A DNA stretch of 20,984 nt, from the IMG/VR virus record IMGVR_UViG_3300048838_000563, positions 1 through 20,984 of that record; one strand, given 5' to 3'. Shown one piece after another: positions 12,829 to 18,935 of this stretch (position 1 is its first letter; each line of letters starts with the position of its first letter). Source of the stretch: a virus. The notes under the pieces were generated by a model. The model was not told where the DNA came from. It searched no databases and saw only the letters and a list, made by a program, of their open reading frames with translations. Made by a program: the position numbers and the translations under genes.

Positions 12829-12880
12829 ATACTGACAGCTTCTTCAATGCTTGTCAAATGGTCAAACAATATGCTACTGT
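12829..12880. promoter_or_regulatory. Back-to-back divergent promoters sharing one -35 sequence
   Basis: TTGTCAA (12851-12857) serves as -35 in both directions: TTGACA on the minus strand (12857-12852) with CAGTAT (12834-12829) at 17-base spacing, and TTGTCA on the plus strand (12851-12856) with TGC-TACTGT (12875-12880) at 18 bases. Predicted starts fall on or within one base of the ATGs at 12822 and 12888. Confidence 0.62.
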
Positions 12881-12887
12881 GGAAGGT

Positions 12888-13067
12888 ATGAACCAACCTA
12901 GATTTCAATTTGGACTCAGGTACTTATACAAGCACTTGGGACAAGCCTTACAAAACTTACCTTTCGAGATTACTAACCACAATCGTGTAATTGCTGTGGT
13001 CATTTCCAAAGAGGAGTATGACCGCCTCAAAGAAGACGCTTGGAAATACGAGGAGCTTTCAAAATGA
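12888..13067 (+). CDS. Phd/YefM-like antitoxin-type protein, 59 aa (no toxin partner seen)
   Basis: The core LRYLYKHLGQALQNLPFEITNHNRVIAVVISKEEYDRLKE matches Phd/YefM antitoxins: a helix, then a strand with xITNHxRVIAVVIS and the EEYDRL helix. These fold as dimers, bind DNA and repress their own operon. Here the next genes are a 55-aa basic protein and a glycosyltransferase, not a recognisable Doc or RelE toxin, so it may act only as a DNA-binding regulator or neutralise a host toxin. The start at 12888 fits the promoter; an in-frame ATG at 12858 lies between -35 and -10 and is unlikely. The leader would be zero to one base. Confidence 0.72.
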   Translation: MNQPRFQFGLRYLYKHLGQALQNLPFEITNHNRVIAVVISKEEYDRLKEDAWKYEELSK

Positions 13068-13231
13068 GCAAACGCAACAGCCTTGAAGCCAAAATGCTTC
13101 GCCGAGAACAACGAGCTATCCGTCATCGTGACGCACGGGTAGATAAAGTCCAGAAGTGGATACCCAATACTAACAAGTACGGCAAGCTGGAGTACTTACC
13201 AGTGATGATGCCAGCGGGGATGTTCAAATGA
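13064..13231 (+). CDS. Small basic protein, 55 aa
   Basis: The start at 13064 overlaps the preceding stop (ATGA) and has GAGGAG upstream. The first 35 residues are strongly basic and helical (SKRNSLEAKMLRREQRAIRHR), followed by VQKWIPNTNKYGKLEYLPV. No family recognised. By position it could partner the Phd-like protein, but it does not resemble a known toxin. Confidence 0.75.
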   Translation: MSKRNSLEAKMLRREQRAIRHRDARVDKVQKWIPNTNKYGKLEYLPVMMPAGMFK

Positions 13232-13965
13232 GACTCTCAATCGTAATCCCAGTCTACAATGCACTTGAGCATTTCAAGACGACCCTTCACTCAATCGCCA
13301 ATAACACCGACAGCTTTGACGAGCTCATCATCGTTGATGACGCTTCTGACAAAGAAACTCGTGATTTTATCGAGGGGCTCAAACTCCACCCCAATCTCAA
13401 AGCCGACCTCATCAAAATTAGACTTAAAGAACACTCTTGGACGAACGCTGCCTGGAACAAGGGTGTGGCTCATGCCAACGGCGACCACATCGCAGTGGTA
13501 AACTCCGACATCACTCTCTCAAAACACTGGGATACGCACCTGATATACCAACTCAAAAGACACGCAGTAGCTTGTCCAGTTGAGAGTCATGGTGGTTCTT
13601 TTATTGAACTCGACCCAGTAATTGAAGCTACTGACCCAAATATGATTAAAGGCTCTTGCTTCATGTTCAAGAAGCGTGACCGAGATGTCTTGTTTCCTAT
13701 CCCCTCTCAACTCGTTCACTGGTGTGGTGACAACTACATCGCTGACCGAGCCAATGAAATCTCTGGGGTAGCTTTTGCTCATCATGCAATCATTACACAC
13801 GCCGTCACTCAATCAGGTAGACTCATCGACAAGAAACTCTACTGGGAAACAGTACACAAGGACGTGGTGGCTTACCAGAAAATGTCTGGTCGCAAAATGG
13901 ACAGGGTTCTCAGAGAGATTATGCCTTCCGTACTCCGCTATGGTAAGGAGTCCCAGGACGATTAG
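13228..13965 (+). CDS. Family 2 glycosyltransferase
   Basis: 245 residues with a GT-A Rossmann start LSIVIPVYNALEHFKTTLHSI, IIVDDASD (about 36-43), the GT2 hallmark NAAWNKGVAHANGDHIAVVNSDI (NSD in place of DxD, about residue 92), and a later acceptor-domain segment with HWCGDNY. It transfers a sugar from a nucleotide donor to an unknown acceptor. The start overlaps the previous stop (ATGA). Its 3' end overlaps the convergent GT gene by 47 bases, so transcription may interfere. The acceptor could be virion protein, DNA or host surface. Confidence 0.88.
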   Translation: MRLSIVIPVYNALEHFKTTLHSIANNTDSFDELIIVDDASDKETRDFIEGLKLHPNLKADLIKIRLKEHSWTNAAWNKGVAHANGDHIAVVNSDITLSKHWDTHLIYQLKRHAVACPVESHGGSFIELDPVIEATDPNMIKGSCFMFKKRDRDVLFPIPSQLVHWCGDNYIADRANEISGVAFAHHAIITHAVTQSGRLIDKKLYWETVHKDVVAYQKMSGRKMDRVLREIMPSVLRYGKESQDD

Positions 13966-14560
13966 TGGTTTTTTCTCCACCGATGTGGCGACACGCTCCT
14001 TCTTTTAGCCAAAGTGTTTGAGCTCCCAAACTATTTCCCATCAACTCACCAAGAGTTGTTTCATTAAAACCCTCAAACTGATGGACAATTTCTGTCTTTC
14101 TCAAGTGTGGGTTGAAACTCCATAAATGGTTGGTACATAAGTCAGCTTTTTCATTGAAAGGAACAGTTTGTGTAACACTGCCGTCATCTCTGTGGCGGAC
14201 TCGCACTTGCAAAGTCCTGTCATCCATTACTTCAAAGCAATCTTCAATAAAACCTGGTCGGTCAAACTCCCAATCATCTTCGAGGTGAAAAACGTAGGGT
14301 GTCTGCACCATCTCCATCATCATGTCGATACTTCTGGCTTGACCCACCTGTTCTGGGTTGAAAATGAAATGGGGGATGCGTAACCCACTCATTAAGTCGG
14401 CAGTTTGGAACCACACATCTTGTAGCCCAGAGTCGTCACGGATGAGAAAGTTAGTAATTGGGTAGGTGTTGTAGGCAAGAAAACTTCTCAACGTCCTCTC
14501 AAGAAGGTCAAGTCGGTCACATGCTGTTATTACTACGGTGACTGTTTTCATCCCGTTCAT
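13919..14560 (-). CDS. GT2-like glycosyltransferase, 213 aa
   Basis: Near the N-terminus TVTVVITACDRLDLLERTLRSFL is a GT2 start. IRDDSG marks the nucleotide-binding region, and YVFHLEDDWEFDRPGFI (about 90-106) supplies the EDD metal-binding motif. ATGA coupling to the upstream transferase at 14557 indicates they work together. MKTV at the fourth codon is a possible alternative start. It converges on the plus-strand GT2 and overlaps its end. Confidence 0.82.
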   Translation of the reverse strand: MNGMKTVTVVITACDRLDLLERTLRSFLAYNTYPITNFLIRDDSGLQDVWFQTADLMSGLRIPHFIFNPEQVGQARSIDMMMEMVQTPYVFHLEDDWEFDRPGFIEDCFEVMDDRTLQVRVRHRDDGSVTQTVPFNEKADLCTNHLWSFNPHLRKTEIVHQFEGFNETTLGELMGNSLGAQTLWLKEGACRHIGGEKTTNRPGTPYHSGVRKA

Positions 14561-15222
14561 AGCTCGCCCTTCAAACTGCCATTAGCATGCACACAAGTGA
14601 TTACTTCTCCATTGTATCTCCAAATACCATCTTCGCCTTTGACCACATCGGGTCGGTGCATATTGGCGTGGAGTGAGCAGAACAAACTCAAGTCTTCATA
14701 CCGAGTAAGGTCAGGTCGAGAGTAGATAAACGAGTTGAAGTAACACTGACACAGGTTGCCGAAAATACCAATCTTTTGCTGATAGGCGAGAAGCTCGTAC
14801 AGGGTTTTGACCCTCATCGCCCAAGTTCCTGAGCAGTAAATTGGTTTATCAAGCAAGTCGCTGAACACGCCGTAGTGTTCTCTGATGTAGGGCTCCCACC
14901 AGCTCCCACGGTGGATAACATTTTCGGGAGCCAGGTATAGGTCAAACTCACCAAACTCAGGCAACTTCTTCTGGAAAACCACATCATCGGTGTCAGTAAA
15001 AATAATATAGCGTTCTGGGTCGAGGTCGAGCGGGATGTGTCCGTATTTTTGGATGTGACCTGGGTAGTTGATACCAGGCTCGTAGTAGGATTTGAGCCCT
15101 GGGGTAGTTGGGTTGAACTGAACAGCGATGTGTTCAACGTCAATGTTTTTCAAACTCTCTAAAAAGCGTGGCATCCCCTCGGTGTGACTTGATACTGTGA
15201 GAAGATAGGGTTTATTGTTCAT
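14557..15222 (-). CDS. Glycosyltransferase-like protein with DTDD motif, 221 aa
   Basis: A strand-helix start (KPYLLTVSSHTEGMPRFLESL) is followed by RYIIFTDTDDVVFQKKLPEF with a classic DxD-type DTDD (about 76-79), then an acceptor region with a Cys-Tyr-rich stretch. This is GT-A-like, in the style of GT8/GT25 or LPS sugar transferases. It lies in divergent orientation to the GT-D-like gene at 15246 and is coupled to the downstream GT2. Confidence 0.75.
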   Translation of the reverse strand: MNNKPYLLTVSSHTEGMPRFLESLKNIDVEHIAVQFNPTTPGLKSYYEPGINYPGHIQKYGHIPLDLDPERYIIFTDTDDVVFQKKLPEFGEFDLYLAPENVIHRGSWWEPYIREHYGVFSDLLDKPIYCSGTWAMRVKTLYELLAYQQKIGIFGNLCQCYFNSFIYSRPDLTRYEDLSLFCSLHANMHRPDVVKGEDGIWRYNGEVITCVHANGSLKGEL

Positions 15223-15239
15223 ACTAATGATGGTACATT
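15209..15239 (+). promoter_or_regulatory. Extended -10 promoter for the 15246 gene
   Basis: TGG-TACATT (TACATT at 15234-15239) places the predicted start at 15246, the A of the ATG itself; no Shine-Dalgarno is present. The -35 is weak. On the opposite strand TACCAT with a TTGAAG -35 gives a similarly leaderless start for the 15222 gene. Confidence 0.5.
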
Positions 15240-15245
15240 AAATCA

Positions 15246-15986
15246 ATGAAACTTCAAAGAACAGGTTTGACGGAGGGCTCCCTTCTCTACAACGACTGGC
15301 TCAAACAATTTGGACTCTATCGCCAAGATACTGAGGATGAGTTCATCAACTGGCTTTACTCTACTTCTGGTTGGTACGACAAAGACATATCTGGTACACA
15401 CTTCGATATTGACTGCGATGCGGTGAGAAAGTCTGACAACTACAAACGATTTCTCAGGGCGTACCATGAGGCACTCAAAAACTCCGACTGGTTCCACCTT
15501 ATGCTTCACTCCTCATATCATCTCAATGGCTTGGACAAACAGGACGAGTTTGCCAAACAATACTCAGTAACTAACCGTGCATATTGGCGAGAGCCAGATT
15601 TTCTTCGTGAACTGATGAAAGGTAAGCGAGTTTTGGTTATCAGCTCTGTCGCTCAACTCATCATCGACAAATACTGGACTGAGGAAAATGAGTTGCTCGG
15701 ATACACTACCCCACAAAACTTACTAAACAACGGCGACCACCACAATGGCTGGGAAACTTTGGACAAAGTGACTCGTGATATTTCCTACATGCAGGACTGG
15801 TTCGACTTTGCTATCGTGAGTTTCGGAGCCTACGGTGCTTTGCTCACTGACCGCATCTGTGCGATGGGTAAAGACGCTGCTACTGTGGGTTCGGGCATCT
15901 ACGATTTGTTTCCTGTTGGTAAAATCCCCGACCATTTGAAGCCACAAGGGTGGGAAAAAGTGGAAAATGGGCGTTATTGGCAGTAA
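15246..15986 (+). CDS. GT-D-like glycosyltransferase-associated protein, 246 aa
   Basis: The C-terminal half has KGKRVLVISSVAQLI (125-139) and then DFAIVSFGAYGALLTDRICAMGKDAATVGSG (about 187-217). This resembles a family I know from sugar-modification clusters of large phages and bacteria, with the pattern CGAYG-hadxI---GK-Aihhg, related to the GT-D fold. The N-terminal 120 residues are helical, with acidic/aromatic segments. Its neighbours are three glycosyltransferases, so a role in the same glycan is likely. The specific reaction is unknown. Confidence 0.65.
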   Translation: MKLQRTGLTEGSLLYNDWLKQFGLYRQDTEDEFINWLYSTSGWYDKDISGTHFDIDCDAVRKSDNYKRFLRAYHEALKNSDWFHLMLHSSYHLNGLDKQDEFAKQYSVTNRAYWREPDFLRELMKGKRVLVISSVAQLIIDKYWTEENELLGYTTPQNLLNNGDHHNGWETLDKVTRDISYMQDWFDFAIVSFGAYGALLTDRICAMGKDAATVGSGIYDLFPVGKIPDHLKPQGWEKVENGRYWQ

Positions 15987-15993
15987 TCTACTT

Positions 15994-16035
15994 GAGGAAG
16001 ACCTCGTAAAACGCCTCAAAATCGCCCGTTTTTTT
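15994..16035 (+). terminator. Weak possible terminator after the 15246 gene
   Basis: GAGG-aaga-CCTC (15994-16005) is followed by AAAACG...CGTTTT (16008-16032) and a run of seven T (16029-16035). Stems are short, so this is tentative. Confidence 0.3.
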
Positions 16036-16091
16036 GTTCAACCGAACCACTCATCCTTGCTAACCTCGACTTTTTCAGATAATGTTTAATC

Positions 16092-16130
16092 ATTACACAA
16101 GCAAATGTTTGTGCTAGTATGGAGTGTAAT
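16092..16130 (+). promoter_or_regulatory. Late/packaging promoter with inverted ATTACAC pair
   Basis: Extended -10 TGC-TAGTAT (TAGTAT at 16115-16120) lies about eight bases before the TerL ATG (16129), giving a zero- to two-base leader. Perfect inverted heptamers ATTACAC (16092-16098) and GTGTAAT (16124-16130) flank it, overlapping the -35 position and the start codon. A regulator bound to both would span the promoter. Confidence 0.55.
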
Positions 16131-17676
16131 GAGTCTGACAAATATCCCACCAAAAGACCTTAAAAAACTGGAAGCAACCTTCGCTGAGATGAAGAAAAAA
16201 GCCCAGGAAGACCCCGTTTATTTTTTCGACCAGTTTTTGTATACCTTTGACCCTAAACGTGAGCCGTTTCATTTGCGGTTCAAAACCTTTGCTTTCCAAA
16301 AACGCTTAATTAGAGACATCATCAAAGCCATTTACGATGGTGATGATATTTTCATTGAGAAAACTCGTGAGATGGGTGCGACCTACACCGTGCTCGGTTG
16401 TTTGATTTGGCTGTGGCTGTGGCAACCTGCTTTCAACGCTTTGGTTGGTTCCCGTAAAGAAGACTACGTTGATAACCGCCGTGGTGGATTGACTGGCAAC
16501 AAAGAGGAGTCGCTCTTTGGGAAAATCGACTACATGATTTCAAGACTCCCTGCTTTCATTTTACCCGAAGGCTATAACGCTGAAAAACACTTCAACTACA
16601 TGTCGCTGGCAAACCCTGAGAACGGCAACGTCATTTCAGGTGAGTCTTCAAACCCAAACTTCTCTCGTGGTTCTCGTCGTACAGTTATCCTGCTCGACGA
16701 GTTTGCTTTTTGGGAGAACGACGGAGCTGTTTGGGGTGCGACTGCCGACACCACCAACTGTCGTATCATCTTGACCACTCCTGGTATCCGACCATCAAAA
16801 GCCAAGCGTCTTCGCTTTGGCAAGGACGGTGAAACCATCAAGGTCATCACACTCCCCTACAACCTTGACCCACGCAAAGATAAGAAGTGGTTGGAGGAAC
16901 AGCGAGCTCGCCGTAGCACCGAAGACTTCAACCGTGAAATTATGATTAACTGGGAGCTGTCCATTACTGGGCGTGTGTACCCAGAAATTGAAAACGCTGC
17001 TTATGGTGACTTCCCACTCCTACTCAACTCACCAGCCTACTTCTCTTGGGACTTTGGGTTGGACGGAGTTTCAATCGGCTTTTGGCAACGCAACATGACT
17101 AATGGTCGCTGGCGTTTAGTTGACTCCTACCACAATGAAGATAAGCCAATCCAGTTCTACCTTCCACTGTTCAAACAACCCATCGACTCGAAGTTTACCT
17201 ACACTGATGATGACCTGAAAGCCATCGACGCTTTCTCCAACTACCCACCAGGCATCCATTTCGGCGACCCTGACGTGAAGAAACGCTCACTGCTAACTGG
17301 TACTTCTACTCGCCAAGAGCTTGAAAAAGCCAAGGTGTATGTACAGTGTATTGATAAAAATGACTTTTACATCCGCCGTGAGAAAACTAAAGTGGCTTTG
17401 CAAAATGGTATTGAAATCAACCAGACCCCACGCAACGAGTACTTCTTGGAAGCCATCAAATCTGCCCGCTACCCAGAGCGTCAGGAAACCTCTCAATCAA
17501 CTACCCCGATTGCACTACCTATCCACGACTGGACATCTCACCCTCGTACTATGATGGAGTACTTCTGGGTGAACATCGACGTGTTTGACTTCGAGCCACA
17601 AAAAGAGCCAGATTGGGCGACAAAAGCCCGTGGCTGGCTGACCAGTAGAACATCAATTAAACCACGGAGGAGATAA
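16129..17676 (+). CDS. terL: Terminase large subunit (DNA-packaging ATPase/nuclease)
   Basis: 515 residues from the preferred start at 16129 (MSLTNIPP); an ATG at 16105 lies upstream of the -10. The ATPase domain has a variant Walker A EKTREMGATYT (77-87), Walker B TVILLDEFAFWEN (185-197) with the catalytic glutamate after the aspartate, and the coupling motif TTPG (216-219). The C-terminal RNase-H-like nuclease has FSWDFGLDG (D308), HFGDPDV (D380) and HDWTSHP (D467). It powers genome translocation into the prohead and cuts at headful or cos sites. Its start overlaps an operator-like heptamer. The stop overlaps the next ATG (TAATG). Confidence 0.94.
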   Translation: MSLTNIPPKDLKKLEATFAEMKKKAQEDPVYFFDQFLYTFDPKREPFHLRFKTFAFQKRLIRDIIKAIYDGDDIFIEKTREMGATYTVLGCLIWLWLWQPAFNALVGSRKEDYVDNRRGGLTGNKEESLFGKIDYMISRLPAFILPEGYNAEKHFNYMSLANPENGNVISGESSNPNFSRGSRRTVILLDEFAFWENDGAVWGATADTTNCRIILTTPGIRPSKAKRLRFGKDGETIKVITLPYNLDPRKDKKWLEEQRARRSTEDFNREIMINWELSITGRVYPEIENAAYGDFPLLLNSPAYFSWDFGLDGVSIGFWQRNMTNGRWRLVDSYHNEDKPIQFYLPLFKQPIDSKFTYTDDDLKAIDAFSNYPPGIHFGDPDVKKRSLLTGTSTRQELEKAKVYVQCIDKNDFYIRREKTKVALQNGIEINQTPRNEYFLEAIKSARYPERQETSQSTTPIALPIHDWTSHPRTMMEYFWVNIDVFDFEPQKEPDWATKARGWLTSRTSIKPRRR

Positions 17677-17843
17677 TGGATACCCGTTCAAAAGACTCAA
17701 TCAGAAATACAGAGCAATTAGTCAAAGCCCAAGGGCTTGAAATCGCTGCTCTCAAAGAGGACATCGAAGTCCTCACTCGTTTGGTTCGAGACATCAAACG
17801 CTCAGTAGTTAGAAAATATGGGGATAAACCTAATGAAAGCTGA
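17676..17843 (+). CDS. Small coiled-coil protein, 55 aa
   Basis: ATG at 17676 overlaps the TerL stop (TAATG) and has GGAGGAG a few bases upstream, the strongest Shine-Dalgarno in this half of the window. The protein has a heptad-like helix EQLVKAQGLEIAALKEDIEVL, then a basic VRDIKRSVVRKYG tail. Its end overlaps the next gene by 11 bases. Function unknown; a packaging or head-assembly accessory is possible. Confidence 0.75.
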   Translation: MDTRSKDSIRNTEQLVKAQGLEIAALKEDIEVLTRLVRDIKRSVVRKYGDKPNES

Positions 17844-18534
17844 CCTATCAATCATAGTTACTAATTTCAACAAGCCACCTAAGCAACTCATGGAGTGTAT
17901 GGACTCCATCAAAGCTCAGACTGTGCAGCCGTTGGAAGTAATCTTGGTTGATGACTGCTCAAAAGAGCCACGAGCTCACGCCCTCGCCACCTCAATCATC
18001 CTACCTAAAAATGTAGGTGTGGCAAAAGCACGGGACATTGGAGTCAAAATGAGTAGTGGTAAACTCCTACTTTTTGTTGATGCAGACGACAAATTAGCTC
18101 CCGACTTCATACAGCAGTGCGGACGAGCGATTGCTAAAGGAGCCGACATCGCCTACCCAAACATGCTGTTGTTCGATGGAGTACCAATCAACAAATTGGT
18201 GGACAACCCATCACGCATTACTGGACAATACTTACTTGGTCGAAAGACCAGTATCCCTGTCACTTCGATGATGTGGCGGAAAATGTATGACGACCTTGGT
18301 GGCTTTGACCCAAAACTCCCTATCTTTGAAGACTGGGATTTTTGGATTAGAGCTGCGTGTAATGGTTACACGTTCAAGAAGGCGAACACTTTGCTGTGGT
18401 ATCGCCAAAATAAAGAGTCTCGCAACCACGGCAACCAAGATTTGAAGACCCGAACACATTACAAAATAACTGCCCCCTACGAGGTTGTAGACGGACGGGT
18501 CGAAAGGAAGAAAGATGGGAAGCAAACGTCATAA
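17833..18534 (+). CDS. Family 2 glycosyltransferase between terminase and portal genes
   Basis: 233 residues from the start at 17833 (MKADLSIIVTNFN), chosen because it is the standard GT2 N-terminus and GGGG lies upstream. Motifs: LSIIVTNFNKPPKQLMECM, VILVDDCSKE (about 37-46), NVGVAKARDIGVKMSSG, LLLFVDADDKLAPDF with DADD (about 78-90), and GGFDPKLPIFEDWDFWIRA with the ED pair of GT2 enzymes. Lying inside the head operon suggests the acceptor may be a virion protein. It overlaps the next gene by 20 bases. Confidence 0.9.
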   Translation: MKADLSIIVTNFNKPPKQLMECMDSIKAQTVQPLEVILVDDCSKEPRAHALATSIILPKNVGVAKARDIGVKMSSGKLLLFVDADDKLAPDFIQQCGRAIAKGADIAYPNMLLFDGVPINKLVDNPSRITGQYLLGRKTSIPVTSMMWRKMYDDLGGFDPKLPIFEDWDFWIRAACNGYTFKKANTLLWYRQNKESRNHGNQDLKTRTHYKITAPYEVVDGRVERKKDGKQTS

Positions 18535-18913
18535 ACTAGCCCGTGGCTTAGGCGACTTTGTACCCCTGTCTGTAAACTTCTCCCAACTTGAACAAGAAAT
18601 GGAGGACAACCAGATAGAGTACGAGCCAGGCGATAATGGTTTACAAGAACAACAAATGGTTGATAGTCTTGCCTATGAGGAGATGGTGGTCAACATTTTG
18701 TGCAATCTCGATAGTCGAGAGCAATTAGTATTTATTTTCCAACTCCTGCGGGATGGTGGGTATCAGATTGACCACGCTGCTTTTGCGAAGGTGGTGAACC
18801 TCTCACGCCGACAATACATGCGGGTGCTTGATGATGTGCGACTCAAGTCGTGGCTGTTCATCCAGGGCTACAAAAGCCACTTAAAAAAGGATGAGAGTCA
18901 CAAAGACGAGTAG
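18515..18913 (+). CDS. HTH-like / sigma-region-4-like hypothetical protein, 132 aa
   Basis: AAGGAAG lies about five bases before the start. After an acidic N-terminal half, LDSREQLVFIFQLLRDGGYQIDHAAFAKVVNLSRRQYMRVLDDVR resembles the helix-turn-helix of sigma region 4 (an L--RE-hhF start and a recognition helix after a turn). It could be a late-gene regulator or a head-assembly adaptor with an HTH-like fold. No DNA target is visible nearby, and the family is not firmly recognised. It is immediately upstream of the portal gene. Confidence 0.68.
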   Translation: MGSKRHKLARGLGDFVPLSVNFSQLEQEMEDNQIEYEPGDNGLQEQQMVDSLAYEEMVVNILCNLDSREQLVFIFQLLRDGGYQIDHAAFAKVVNLSRRQYMRVLDDVRLKSWLFIQGYKSHLKKDESHKDE

Positions 18914-18935
18914 TTGACCGTACTATAAGGAGTAT

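Noticed and set aside
12858-12887. Earlier ATG of the Phd-like gene
   Set aside because: It lies between the proposed -35 and -10, so it would not be on the transcript; 12888 matches the predicted start.
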